From contig CM055074.1 of the NCBI GenBank assembly GCA_029204045.2, positions 17,039,164-17,103,163 on the forward strand: 64,000 bases of DNA. Reading direction: 5' to 3'. Of this stretch, positions 1 to 10,632 are shown in pieces. The notes beneath the pieces were generated by a model, which saw only the letters and a list, made by a program, of their open reading frames with translations, was not told the origin of the DNA and did not search any database. Both the position numbers and the translations under genes were made by a program. The first letter of the stretch is position 1. Each line of letters opens with the position of its first letter. Source of the DNA: Tillandsia leiboldiana. Lineage: Eukaryota > Streptophyta > Magnoliopsida > Poales > Bromeliaceae.

Positions 1-386
1 TTCAAGGTTGGTATAAGGTGGGTTTTTAAAGAAAGATGCTCAAAGAGCCACTCTCTTCAACAGATTGTCTAGATACATTATCTATTATATTTGGGATTTC
101 AAACATCTATTGATCTTTGTATTTCATTTTCTTTACTGAATTGATGATTTGATAAAGGCATTACTCATAAGATCAAGTTAGATGTAATTGAAGGTGTTCA
201 ACTTTAAGGGATTTAATTTTTGTAAATTTTCGTTTCATTTTTGGATATTATTGATAGATTTGGCATAATCTAATTCTTGTTGTATGAAACGATGATTTTT
301 GTTTAAAGTTGATACACATTTGCGCTTACAATCTTTTTCTGGTTTTTCTTGAATTTCTCTAAAATTTTCTAAAGAAAAAGTTGGGG

Positions 387-557
387 CCGATCAGGATCGG
401 GCTAGATGATCCGGATCCCGAACGCAGGAATTCTTCTGCGGGCTGACGATCCGGATTGTATCTGCCGATCCGGATCCCGAACGCAGTTTCTCACTGCGGG
501 TAGCCGATCCGGATCACAGTTATGAACTGATCCGGATCGCGGCTAGGTTTTATAAAG
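387..557 (+). promoter_or_regulatory. Internal promoter-like block of element A, upstream of the env-like gene
   Basis: Several copies of the palindrome GATCCGGATC, some degenerate and some extended as GATCCGGATCCCGAA, lie within 150 bp and are followed by a TATA-like box (TTTTATAAAG at 548-557). The same arrangement, palindrome array then TATA box, forms the U3 promoter of the LTRs of this family. I infer that it drives the env-like gene 530 bp downstream through a 5'-UTR intron. No transcript evidence is available here. Confidence 0.6.
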
Positions 558-674
558 AACGAAAGGGGTTTTTGATTTCTTTTACTCCAATCTTTTGTTC
601 CAAAGTTTCCAGAGCCTCTCTCTCTAGATTCCATCCTTCCTGGAAGCTTTCAAACTCAAGTTCTTCAACTCCAA

Positions 675-1058
675 GTAAGTTTTATTGATCAAAATCTCGG
701 TTTTTCACCGTTTTTCTCTTTTCCTCCTCAAACGTGATGAATTTCTTGGATAAACTTTGTTTGTGGATGGTTTTTGATCAAATTTCTTTTGAAATAAGAA
801 CTCTGGGTAGATTAGTTTTGATTATATGCTAGGTATTCTCCTGATTAACGGATTTTTAGGCTTCGATTTCTAAAATTTCGGTTTTAGGGCATATAATGAG
901 GATTTTCGAAAATCATGCAATTGATCTATTTTTAAAAGTCCTTTTGCAAAACTAATTTGATTCTTAGTCTCTCTACATGATTATGATTGTTTGGGTACAA
1001 TTTTTCAATCTTTGAAAATTAACAATTTTTTCATGTGTTCTTGAGTTGGTCTACACAG
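675..1058 (+). other. Predicted 5'-UTR intron of the env-like gene (element A)
   Basis: The donor is CCAA|GTAAGTTT at 675 and the acceptor is a T-rich stretch ending CTACACAG at 1058. The env-like ATG follows at 1087. Equivalent donor and acceptor pairs are kept at the same places in elements B, C and F although the intron body has diverged in F. This supports splicing of an env-specific transcript. Inferred from sequence only. Confidence 0.55.
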
Positions 1059-1086
1059 GATTCCTTTTCTCAAGAAACCATTAGCA

Positions 1087-1818
1087 ATGGTGATCACTTG
1101 GTTTGTTTTTCTACTTGCGGCTATGGTTCATACAAGAGACACCGTCAAGCCCAAGAGGGCTAAGAAGGCTAAGAAAGCGAAGAAAGCTAAAGATGATTCC
1201 GATACAGAATCTGAAACGGAATCAATTAATTGGGATGAACTGCAAGTTGAAGCAACGACTGTTCCAACTGCTTCAAAGGGAAAAGCACCTGCAGAAACAT
1301 CAAAGGCTCCGCCCTCTGCTGCTGAGAAAGGCAAAGCTCCAATGGAAGAAACTTCTGGGAAGACAAGAAGAAAAAGTGTTGCTCGCAAAAGAGGGAGTGC
1401 ACAAGGAATCTCCATTGAGCAACCAGCTAATAGGCAAGCACCTCCACAAGACTTTATCAGCTCGACTAGGATTAAGGAAAATGAAGAGGGAAGTGGAATT
1501 CAAATTGCTGAATCCCTCTCTAGAGCATACTCGGTACCTAGCTAACCCGCATGGACTGAAGACCAGCATGCATCGTCTGCCTCTACAACTCGTCCAGCGA
1601 CTTCCAAGAGAAACGCTATAGAAGCTACTGTATTGGCCGCCATTCATCAGGACCAACGAAGACTCTCTGCTGAGCAAGAGAAATTGGGATTAGGACTCCG
1701 ACAAATGGCCGCTGACCGAAAACAGATGAAGAAGAAATGTTCCAAATTATCGCGAATGCTGAAAGGAATCTTGAACAAGATTGACGATACCAGCTCAGAC
1801 AGTTCTGATTTGGCTTGA
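1087..1818 (+). pseudogene. Env-like gene of element A, core domain missing and one stop codon
   Basis: The first ~125 codons match the N-terminus of the 484-residue env-like protein of element B: a short hydrophobic stretch starting MVITW, a Lys-rich run, repeated KGKAP motifs and a basic patch. After APPQDF the sequence departs from B and the whole conserved core (about B residues 130-400) is absent. A TAA at 1543-1545 stops the frame, but the same frame reopens to 1818 and ends in a heptad-rich, Lys/Arg-rich coiled-coil-like tail and a Ser/Asp-rich end, analogous to the B tail but only weakly similar. It may be a decayed copy or a short derivative with one nonsense mutation. No envelope function is demonstrated for any protein of this group. 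Confidence 0.7.
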
Positions 1819-1953
1819 TCTCTTATGCTCTAACTCTTATCGTTTCTTTTGCAGGTTTTTAAGTTTTTGTTCTTACTTAGTTCTCAGGAATTTCTTTATT
1901 TTCTTCTATTTAACTCTCCTTAAAGTTTTTGTGATTTTGGCTTTGTTTGTGAC

Positions 1954-1969
1954 AAAAAGGGGGAGAGAG
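1954..1969 (+). other. Internal polypurine tract (element A)
   Basis: GTGACAAAAAGGGGGAGAGAG lies about 140 bp after the env-like stop. It resembles the terminal polypurine tract next to the 3' LTR and is kept in elements B, F and D. A second plus-strand priming site like the central tract of some retroviruses is a possible role. Confidence 0.5.
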
Positions 1970-2050
1970 TTTAGAGAACTTGAACAATGAACAATGATTG
2001 TGAACAATGATTGTGAAAATCTTGCTGATGAAGATTTTGTATACATCAAG

Positions 2051-2465
2051 GTAAGTATCACTTCAACTTCAACTTTGGTTTTCATCTTGTGATTGTTTGC
2101 ATGTCTCGACTAACTATTCGACTAACTATTTGGGCATGTAATATAACTAACAAGTTGATGTTCACTAACAAGTTTGTGACATTTGGTTTTTGATTGCATA
2201 GAAGATATGTTGGTTCTTAACCTTGATCAAATTACATATCTTTATATATACAAGATGTTCACAAACATGTTCATGACATTTGGTTTTTGATTGCAAAAAG
2301 GATATGTTGGTGTTTTAACTATGATCTGTTTACATATCTGAATGTATAAATGTCATGGTAAGTATAAATGAGTATAAACTTCATCTATGTTTGTGGTTTT
2401 TGAATGATATAAAATTCTTGAGGTATCTAACGATTTCTTTTGTCAAGAATGATTTCTTTTTGCAG
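2051..2465 (+). other. Predicted 3'-UTR intron of the env-like transcript (element A)
   Basis: A strong donor, CAAG|GTAAGTAT, at 2051 pairs with an acceptor, TTTTTGCAG|AGAGTACAG, ending at 2465. Both sites recur in B (18534-18841) and F (59943-60155). The body is T-rich with no open frame of note. Confidence 0.5.
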
Positions 2466-2620
2466 AGAGTACAGATGTCTAAGTCTAGAGTCTGTTTTAG
2501 GAGTTTAACTCATGTATTGTATTTTGGATCTCCATTGTAAATTTTTGTTGTATGGTGATAGCAACAAAAATATCTTTTTGAATTTTCTTTAGTGGATCTG
2601 TGTTTTGTCACGAAACCGCC

Positions 2621-2632
2621 AAAGGGGGAGAT
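2621..2632 (+). other. Terminal polypurine tract of element A
   Basis: AAAGGGGGAGAT directly abuts the 3' LTR, the usual place of the plus-strand DNA primer in LTR retrotransposons. Confidence 0.85.
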
Positions 2633-3971
2633 TGTTACGGAATTTGAGTTGGCGTAGTTTCGTGAAAGTCTCAAGTCTTGAAGATTGAAGGTGAAGAAAG
2701 TTGGATCGTTTAACTCAATCTCAAGAAAGAAGAATTGAAAAGGATCAGGTATGTTTTACTAAAGATTTTGTGTGATCCGAATACTTCTTGTAGTGTAGAA
2801 ACACTTGGAAGAATCTTTCATTGCATAAAAATCAAAAACTGGACTTGGGACATGTTCAGGATCCGGATCAGGTTGTTCGATCCGGATCCCGAAGGTGGTT
2901 CGTTCATACATCAGTTCAATCCGGATCGTAGTCTCTTGATCCGGATCCCGAACGTTGAGTTTTCCATCTTCCTTGAACGATCCGGATCAGGCTTCGCAAT
3001 CCGGATCCCGAACGTTGATGTTTGGTGAACTGTATGAACGATCCGGATCAAGCACTTCGATCCGGATCCCGAACCTTCGTTTTTCTGGAATTGGCTGAAT
3101 CGTTATGACGATCCGGATCACAGCTAACACGATCCGGATCGCCGTTCGTAAAATTTCCAGAAATGGCAGGTTTTTGATTCTTATCTCCTTCCTAGGGTTT
3201 CTAACCTATAAATAGACCCTATGACTCTTTTTCTAGGGTTAATCCACATAGCCGTCATTTTCCCGTATCATCTTATACGGCTCTAGATCCACATATAGAG
3301 AAGAAAGGAAATCATTAGAGAATACTCTATGTTTCTTCATCTATATTGATTAGTTTGATTCTAGGTTTTCATACTCACATCTTGAGTTGAATCAAACTAA
3401 TGAATACTTAGATGGTATTTCCGATCTATCTTTGATCTAAGTATTCGGCGGATCATCACCACCCAAAACAACGATTTACCCCAAAAATCGGCGCGTGGAT
3501 TCGCGTGTCCTTGTGGATTCAAGGTTCAACCGCTCTCGTGGATTCGGAGCGAGGCACGTTCGTGGATTCGAAGGGTGCTAATGGGTGAAGACCGTGGATT
3601 CGGTCGGACGTCGTGGATTCGACGTTGGACGCCGTGGATTCGGCGTTGGGCGCAGATCGTGGATTCGAGAAGCGTCGCGGAGCGAGCGGAGAAGATCCTC
3701 TAGGAGCGTATGGAAAAGGTTGAGTCGTAAGTGTGTACGGTAAATCACCTTGTACGTGTTTTAATTCTAGTGGATTTCTGCCGTGTTATCGGTCCCGTGG
3801 TTTTTTACTCCGGTGATGGAGTTTTCCACGTAAAAATCTTGCGTATTATTTTTATTTCCGCATTGGGTTTTTATCGCAACGATTTTTTGAGTATTTATGC
3901 GTTTACACCTATTCACCCCCCTCTAGGTGTTTTTTTCCCCTATTTAGATCCTTATTACATATAACCCAACA
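2633..3971 (+). repeat. 3' LTR of element A (1339 bp)
   Basis: It runs from TGTTACGGAATTTG to ATAACCCAACA and is nearly identical to both LTRs of B. In order it holds a U3 array of about ten GATCCGGATC-type palindromes (2860-3150), a TATA box (TATAAATA, 3207-3214), an array of inverted repeats around TGGATT (3488-3676), and a U5 end with the block TTTACACCTATTCACCCCCCTCTAGGTG common to all copia LTRs here. Confidence 0.95.
3488..3676 (+). other. Array of eight TGGATT-loop hairpins in the LTR (element A)
   Basis: Eight copies of GTGGATTC occur, each bordered by bases that are reverse complements of each other: CGCG/CGCG, CCTTG/CAAGG, GACCG/CGGTC, ACGTCG/CGACGT, ACGCCG/CGGCGT and so on. Stem sequence changes from copy to copy while pairing and the loop TGGATT stay. 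The array lies about 280 bp after the TATA box, so it would be in the RNA leader. Confidence 0.7.
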
Positions 3972-6689
3972 TCACGGAGTGGGTAAAGTCAGTGACAAAC
4001 AAAGTAGATGTTTTAACGATTAACATAGATTCAAGAACAAACCGAAATACACCGGAACCTTTCGCTAAAACCCTGTCACCAAATAAGCTGGGCACCAACC
4101 CCAGAGTACCTGTCGGAGAGACGGAACTCCCTCCTCGTGCACAACCCCATTGATGCTTTTAACCCCTTCACGGAGCTAGTGCGGCCACCTTAGCTGTCGT
4201 GAAGAGGTCCTCACGGCTCCCACCCCTTTGTGAGGCACACGGGTCAAAAGAGACCACTTCTCCGGAAAAGTACACCCATGCGGAGGCCAATCCGCCTGTG
4301 TACGTGCAGCATCCCACCCCAATATTTGCCGGTGTCGGCGTGTATTGAGCACCGCGACCGCAGTCGCTACAATTATCACGTTAGAATGAAAAGAAATATT
4401 TAAGCGAAAGATTTAACATTCCATCTACTTTGTTAGACAATTTAACGAGCTTTTTTATGATGATAGATGCACTTACTGCACTTGTTGCACTTATAGCAAG
4501 GGTACCCACCTAGTTGAAGATATACGACCGCGCCCGCGACCCTCCTAAGCAAATCAGGACTTCTTGCTGCCTACTAAAATATCCAAGAGCACAAATTAAC
4601 ACCTTACCCTAATCAGGTAAAAACCAGTGGTCCCAACCACTGTTACGTTAAACCCGGAAAACCAAAATCGTCGTGCCTAGGGGACCGCAACGTCGGTCAA
4701 AAACCCAACAAGTCAAACCCATCGAGTAAAACTAAAAACTCATATCAAACCGGTAACATTAAAGACTAACAACAACCGGAACGCGACTATTTCGTCGCGA
4801 ACTCCGTCGGAACCCAAAACCGCTAACGGAAAACCAGCAAAACCCAATTCTCAACTGGCAGCCCACTCGGGACGTCAATGGTTAGACCAAGAAGGCCCCG
4901 GCGGCAAAAATGATGAGAAAAGAGACCCGACGGCGCGCCCCCGACGATTTCGTCGAGGCGCGGAGCATCGGCAAAAATAGCACCCAACATGGTGAAACGG
5001 TGACCAAAAAGATCCCAGGTGGCCATGCCAAGAAAATCAAGGAGATGGTTATCCCAACGGCGAAAACGGCGCTCAAAACGGTAGAAAAACGGACCCAAAC
5101 GGAGCCACCGAACTTTGGGCTGTCGGGTGGTGCACAGGGGCAACCGTGGACCAGGTTCACGGCGTCAGGCGGCGGCGGCATGCGCCGGGTGCACGCAGGA
5201 AGCGTGCACCGTGCATCTCGGGCCGGGCCGGTGCACGACCCGAGCGTGCACCGGGTCCTTGCTCTTCGGCCGCAAGCGCGCGCGCCGGGTGCACGCCTAG
5301 GGCGTGCACCGCGCACACTGTGCAGCCCGGCGCACGGTTTCGTGCGCCGGGTCTGGGCTTTTGGGACAGCGGGGCGTGCACCGGGTGCACGCCCGGGGTC
5401 CGTGGACCGCTGCCGTACGGACAGCACAGTAAACCCTAACTTTTCGCGTTTTCTTTCCGTTTTCGCTCCCGTTTCGCGATTTCTTCTCCGTTTTCGCTCC
5501 CGTGCGACCCCGGCGAAGATCCCGCGGACACGGTAACGGCGGCGGCGGCCTCCCATTTAAAAACGGCGGCGGCGGCCTCCCGTTAACCCACTATGTTCCG
5601 ACGAAACATCCCCAAAAATTCTCGAATAAATACACGATAATTCTAATGACTAAACCAACGATCGACGAACAACCAAAACGTCGATCGGAAGCCCGATAAA
5701 AAGAAACTGATTAAAAACCATCGATCACCCTCGATCAAGAATGAGAATAAAACATGGATCAAAACCCGACGAAAATCCGCGATCGATGTACCAATTAAAA
5801 CGACCTTACAAGAACACGGAAAACCCCCAATTAATTTGACAACGAAACGATGATCACTAACCTTAATTTATCGGAATTAAAGAACCGATCTTGGTCCTCG
5901 CGGCGTTGGAGATCCGGATCCGCTCCCCGTCGACGATCTCGTTCTCCGGTCTCCGGACGTCAATTGGGGCGATCGGGTTCCTCCGCTTTCTCCTTATTTC
6001 CTTCTTTTCTCCTCCGGTTAGGGTTTCCTTTTTCTTTTCTCTCTTTTCCAACTAGGGTTTCGTTGGGTTTTCGGTACGCACGAAAAAGGAGGATTTGAGA
6101 AGGCGGTATTTTAAATTAGGGTTTTTTCCGCTTTCCGGTGACCGGGGTTTAAATATCCTCTTATTAATTTAATTTGCCCTTTTATTTTATTCTTTTATTT
6201 CCCTTTTATTATTCGTACGTAAAAAGGAAAAGTTCTGAATATTCGGATATTTATCTTCTAACAAAAAATATCTAATCCCACGAGATAAACCCCACCTTTT
6301 TAAATCCTAGTCACCGATTAATTAATTTCCTAATTAATTAATATAGGGAATAAATTCCCAGATTTAATTTCACGTCATTGATTAATTAATTCCTTAATTA
6401 ATTAATCACACGGAATATCCAAAATTCCTCAAAAAGCGTGCCGGATATTTTACACGGATTTCGATGCACACCTTAAGTCACCGCGATCTTAGAAACCCCA
6501 TTCCGGGAGATCCGTAAGTTGGATTTTGGATCCGATTGCACCGTCGCTCATCGTTTTTCGAGCTCTATCACCGAAAAATACCCGCACCGCATGTTAGGCA
6601 ACTCTAAAGAGCCCGATATTTTAATTTCCTCTAACTCACACTCTATTAGCAGGAGGGTAAAATATCACTAGAAAAGTCGTGTCATTACA
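3972..6689 (-). mobile_element. Gypsy-type LTR fragment H, interrupting the env-like gene of C
   Basis: On the minus strand the segment begins TGTAATGACACGAC exactly where C's env-like reading frame breaks off; the neighbouring host bases are ggctt (6690-6694). It shares the block GTGTACTTTTCCGGAGARGTGGTCT with the LTR of gypsy element E (28026-28053). I therefore read it as 2.7 kb of one long gypsy-type LTR cut by the insertion of A. It holds a GC-rich stretch with repeated GTGCACC/GGGTGCACG words (about 5150-5420), a C/T-rich zone (5440-5560) and an AT-rich zone with TTAATTAATT repeats (6150-6410). Long frames inside the GC-rich part on several strands are compositional and not genes. Confidence 0.7.
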
Positions 6690-8060
6690 GGCTTGCTCTT
6701 TCTTAACCTCTCTGAGATCCTCTTTCATCTCAACGAACTCGTTAGACATGCGTTCTTGCTCGTTGGAGAGATGCTGTTGTTCTTTATAGATTGAGGTAAC
6801 CGATGCATCATCATCGAAAGTTGATGGAGGTGCTTGTTGTGCTGCATGTGCTGGTGGGACTAGAGGTGTTGCTTGCGGTGCAGAGGTTGTTGCTTGTGGT
6901 TGTGCTCTTCGTCGGCGAGGAGGTGATGGGGGCTCATCTTGTTTAGTGGAGAGAGACTTCACTATTGTCGTTTCATTGATTGTTCCTAGACTGTGCATGT
7001 AGGAGCTCGTACTTGTGTCGACTTTAAATTTTTGAAAGATGCGCATAATTATCATAGGATAGGGGAGTCTCTCTGTAGGGTGAGCATGTTCCACATAGCG
7101 TGCCATCCTTGACCAGATAAGGTAAGGAATGTTTAAATTTGCTCCCATTACCGCTGCGGGGTTTCCAAGAAAATAAAGAAATAACATCCTGTCCCATCGA
7201 AGAACCTTTGTATTCATGTTAGGAAGAATGTTATAACAAACAATGAAGTTCATGTAGCGATACTCTGGTCGAAGCTCTTTTGAAAAGACGGAATTTCCTG
7301 TCGACAGAGTATCTGAAAGACAAATTCCATTAACTACCACTCTCCAGGAGTTGGTGGAGAAGATTTGACTTTTCAGATAATGAGGTCCATCAACTCTGGC
7401 CTTCATCCCTAACACCTCTCCAATCAGTTGAGGGGTGACTTTAATCTTAACATTTTTAACCAATGTTTGAAATTCTCGACGTCCGTCGTCCTGATCAACT
7501 AGACTGGAAGAATTTTGATAAAACATTCTTACTGAGTGAAGACAATACCCAGTAGACTCAGTGAAATGGCAAATGGGAGCAAGACCCGCCTGGTCAAACA
7601 GAGTCCCAAAGAGTGGAGATCGTTCCTTCAGTGCTTTGACATTGACATGTCTTTCGCCAATGCATTCCCTTTTCTCAAAATCCTTGATCCTTGCAGAGCT
7701 GATAAAGTCTTGTGGAGGAGGCTGGCTAGCAAGTGGTTCTTCAATTGAAATGCCCCGAGCACTTCCTCTTTTTCTTGCAACGCTTTTTCGCTTGGTTTTG
7801 GTTGGACTAGGTTCCATTGGGGCTTTTCCTTTTTCAGCAGCAGTAGGTGGAGCCTTTGCCTTTGACGTTTCTGCAGGGGTTTTCCCTTTCGAAGCAGTGG
7901 GAGCAGTTGCTTCAACCTGAAGCTCATCCCAATCAATGGAATCTATTTCGGTTTCGGTCTTGGTCTCCGAATTGTCCCGAGCTTTCTTTCCCCTTTTGGG
8001 CTTGTTAGTCGCTCTCGTGTGCACCATAGCAAAGAGAAGGAAGATTACCCATGTGATCAC
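6690..8060 (-). pseudogene. Env-like gene of element C, 3' end cut off by LTR H
   Basis: The protein frame opens at ATG 8060 (MVITW, as in B). An in-frame ATG upstream at 8108 lies before the predicted splice acceptor and is unlikely to be used. The order is an N-terminal hydrophobic stretch, a Lys-rich segment, KGKAP motifs, then the conserved core. The core runs from about ECIGERHVNV through VTPQLIGEVLGM, GNSVFSKELRPEYR and NTKVLRWDRM to YPMIIMRIFQKF, followed by a Pro/Ala/Gln-rich linker and the start of a coiled coil. The frame is open over 450 codons but runs into H at 6689, so the last ~35 codons are replaced by LTR sequence. The family is the envelope-like protein of SIRE-type copia elements; its function is unproven. 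Confidence 0.8.
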
Positions 8061-8090
8061 CATTTTGCTATATTTGTGAAGAGGAGAATC

Positions 8091-8473
8091 CTGTGAGCAA
8101 CAACTCAAGAATACAACAAAAATTATTTATTTTCAAAAAATTGAAAAATTGTACCTAAACAATCATTATCATGTAGAGAGACTAGGTATCAAATTAGTTT
8201 TGGCAAAAGAATTTTAAAAATAGATCAATCCCATGATTTTCAAAAATTCCTATTATATCCCTAAAACCGAATTTTTAGAAATCGAAGCCTAAAAATCCGT
8301 TAATCAGAAGAATACCTAGCATATAATCAAAACTATTCTACCCAGAGTTCTTATTTCAAAAGAAATTTGATCAAAAACCAATCCAAAATGAAAAAGATAC
8401 AAAATTTTCATCACGTTTTGAGGAAAAACATGAAAAACAGTGAAAAACCGAGATTTTGATCAAGAAAACTTAC
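8091..8473 (-). other. Predicted 5'-UTR intron of the env-like gene (element C)
   Basis: On the minus strand the donor is CTAA|GTAAGTTT at 8473 and the acceptor is CTCACAG at 8091, matching the positions in A, B and F. Confidence 0.5.
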
Positions 8474-8590
8474 TTAGAATCGAAGAACTTGAGTTTGGAA
8501 GCCTCCAAAATAGATGAATTCTAGAGAGAGAAGCTCTGGAGACTTAGGAACAAAAGATTGAAGTAAAAAGAAATCAAAACCCTTTTGTTC

Positions 8591-8702
8591 TATATAAAAC
8601 CCTAGCCGCGATCCGGATCGGATCGTGAATCCAGTCAGGATCGGCTACCCGCAGGAAATACCTGCGTTCGGGATCCGGATTGGCTTGTCCAATCCGGATC
8701 GG
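8591..8702 (-). promoter_or_regulatory. Internal promoter-like block of element C
   Basis: Read on the minus strand, several GATCCGGATC-type palindromes (some degenerate) precede a TATA-like box, GTTTTATATAG, around 8591-8600. This is the same layout as in A and B, with fewer clean palindromes. Confidence 0.55.
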
Positions 8703-9479
8703 CTCCAACTTTTTCTTCAGAATAATTCAAAAAAATTCCACAAAATCCAGAAAAAGTATGTAAGCACTTTTGTGTATCAACTTTAAATGAAAATCATCGT
8801 TTCATACAACAAGAAATAGATTATGTCAAATCTATCAACAATATCCAACAAATGAAACAAAAATTTATAAAAATTAAATCCCTTAAAGTTGAACAACTTC
8901 AATCACATCTAACATGATCTTATGAGTAATGCCTTTATCAAATCATCAATTTGGTAAAGAAAATGAAATACCAAGATCAATAGATGTTTGAAATCCCAGA
9001 TAAGTTAGATAATATATCTAGTCAAATTATAGTAAGGAGTGGCTCTTTGAGCATCTTTCAATAAAATCCCCACCTTATACCAACCTTGGAATTTGACAGG
9101 GTCAAGTATTCCAAAAAGCATTTTATCTAATCAATCTTGAAAAACCATGCTTGGTATTCATGTGGTAGCTGCACACAGTACTCGGACGACCGAGGTGGTA
9201 GCTCTTTCCTCCATGTGGTGGTAGTTTTCACACTCCTCATTGGGATGTAACTTGTTACGGAATTTGAGTTGGCGTAGTTTCGTGAAAGTCTCAAGTCTTG
9301 AAGATTGAAGGTGAAGAAAGTTGGATCATTTAACTCAATCTCAAGAAAGAAGAATTCAAAAGGATCAGGTATGTTTAACTAAAGATTTTGTATGATCCGA
9401 ATACTTCTTGTAGTGTAGAAACACTTGGAAGAATCTTTCATTGCATAAAAATCAAAAACTGGACTTGGGACATGTTCAG

Positions 9480-9834
9480 GATCCGGATCAGGTTGTTCGA
9501 TCCGGATCCCGAAGGTGGTTCGTTCATACACCAGTTCAATCCGGATCGTAGTCTCTTGATCCGGATCCCGAACAGTGAGTTTACCATCTTCCTTGAACGA
9601 TCCGGATCATGCTTCGCAATCCGGATCCCGAACGTTGATGTTTGGTAAACTGTATGAACGATCCGGATCAAGCACTTCGATCCGGATCCCGAACCTTCGT
9701 TTTTCTGGAACTGGCTGACTCGTTACGACAATCCGGATCACAGCTAGTCCGATCCGGATCGCCGTCCGTTAAATTTCCAGAAATGTTAGGTTTTTTATTC
9801 TTATCTCCTTCCTAGGGTTTCTAACCTATAAATA
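9480..9834 (+). promoter_or_regulatory. U3 palindrome array and TATA box of element B
   Basis: Ten copies of (G/A)ATCCGGATC stand at 9480, 9499, 9538, 9558, 9598, 9618, 9660, 9680, 9729 and 9750, mostly in pairs about 20 bp apart with every second copy extended to CCCGAA. They end about 65 bp before a canonical plant TATA box (TATAAATA, 9827-9834). The palindromes look like binding sites for a dimeric DNA-binding protein; which one is unknown. Confidence 0.7.
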
Positions 9835-10117
9835 CACCCTATGACTCTTTTTCTAGGGTGAATCCACATAGTGAATAGCCGTCATTTTCATATATCATTT
9901 TATACGGCTATAGATCCACATATAGAGAAGAAAGGAAATCATTAGAGAACACTCTATGTTTCTTCATCTATATTGATTAGTTTGATTCTAGGTTTTCATA
10001 CTCACATCTCGAGTTGAATCAAACTAATGAATACTTAGATGGTATTTCCGATCTATCTTTGATCTAAGTATTCGGCGGATCATCACCACCCTAAAACAAC
10101 GATTTACCCCAAAAATC

Positions 10118-10304
10118 GGCGCGTGGATTCGCGTGTCCTTGTGGATTCAAGGTTCAACCGCTCTCGTGGATTCGGAGCGAGGCACGTTCGTGGATTCGAA
10201 GGGTGCTATTGGGTGAAGACCGTGGATTCGGTCGGACGTCGTGGATTCGACGTTGGACGCCGTGGATTCGGCGTTGGGCGCAGATCGTGGATTCGAGAAG
10301 CGTC
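10118..10304 (+). other. TGGATT-loop hairpin array, 5' LTR of element B
   Basis: Eight GTGGATTC units each have mutually complementary flanks, so each can fold as a stem of 3-9 bp with the hexaloop TGGATT. Some have a bulge or internal loop, for example the fourth unit, where outer GCAC/GTGC and inner TTCG/CGAA pair. The array sits about 260-450 nt into the predicted transcript and 300 nt before the primer binding site. Confidence 0.7.
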
Positions 10305-10601
10305 GCGGAGCGAGCGGAGAAGATCCTCTAGGAGCGTATGGAAAAGGTTGAGTCGTAAGTGTGTACGGTAAATCACCTTGTACGTGTTTTAATTCTAGTG
10401 GATTTCTGCCGTGTTATCGGTCCCGTGGTTTTTTACTCCGGTGATGGAGTTTTCCACGTAAAAATCTTGCGTATTATTTTTATTTCCGCATTGGGTTTTA
10501 TCGCAACGATTTTTTGAGTGTTTATACGTTTACACCTATTCACCCCCCTCTAGGTGTTTTTTTTCCCCTATTTAGATCCGTATTACATATAACCCAACAA
10601 G

Positions 10602-10613
10602 TGGTATCGGAGC
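10602..10613 (+). other. Primer binding site of element B (initiator Met-tRNA)
   Basis: TGGTATCGGAGC begins two bases after the LTR. It has one mismatch from TGGTATCAGAGC, the complement of the plant initiator Met-tRNA 3' end, and that canonical form is present in G. Confidence 0.9.
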
Positions 10614-10632
10614 GGGAATAGGGTTGTAAACA

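Larger units (their letters stand above)
1..3971 (+). mobile_element. Element A: 3' part of a SIRE-like Ty1/copia retrotransposon
   Basis: Positions 1-1086 match 15743-16832 of complete element B almost base for base, and the segment ends in a TG...CA LTR. It therefore holds the post-pol spacer, the internal promoter-like block, an env-like gene, an internal and a terminal polypurine tract, and the 3' LTR. The gag, pol and 5' LTR lie outside the window. The five bases after the LTR are tcacg (3972-3976); the partner target duplication is off the left edge. A sits in gypsy-type LTR H. Its env-like gene is a shortened, stop-containing version. Confidence 0.93.
6690..9252 (-). mobile_element. 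Element C, segment 1 (env-like gene and post-pol region), SIRE-like copia
   Basis: This is the downstream part of a minus-strand SIRE-like element. It holds the env-like gene, its internal promoter-like block, and the post-pol spacer with the conserved ACCACATG block (about 9100-9250). B inserted at 9252/9253. The other half of C resumes at 20358 after the duplicated taact. C's 3' LTR is not in the window because H and A separate it. Confidence 0.9.
9253..10599 (+). repeat. 5' LTR of element B (1347 bp)
   Basis: It begins TGTTACGG and ends CCCAACA. U3 carries ten GATCCGGATC-type palindromes between 9480 and 9760. The TATA box TATAAATA is at 9827-9834, so transcription should start near 9860. 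The TGGATT hairpin array lies at 10118-10304, in R/U5. The region after 10380 is conserved in all copia LTRs of the window. Confidence 0.97.

Noticed and set aside
4882..5556. Overlapping long open frames on both strands in the GC-rich part of H
   Set aside because: Composition effect in a GC-rich LTR segment; Arg/Gly/Ala-rich peptides with no domain and disagreement between frames.
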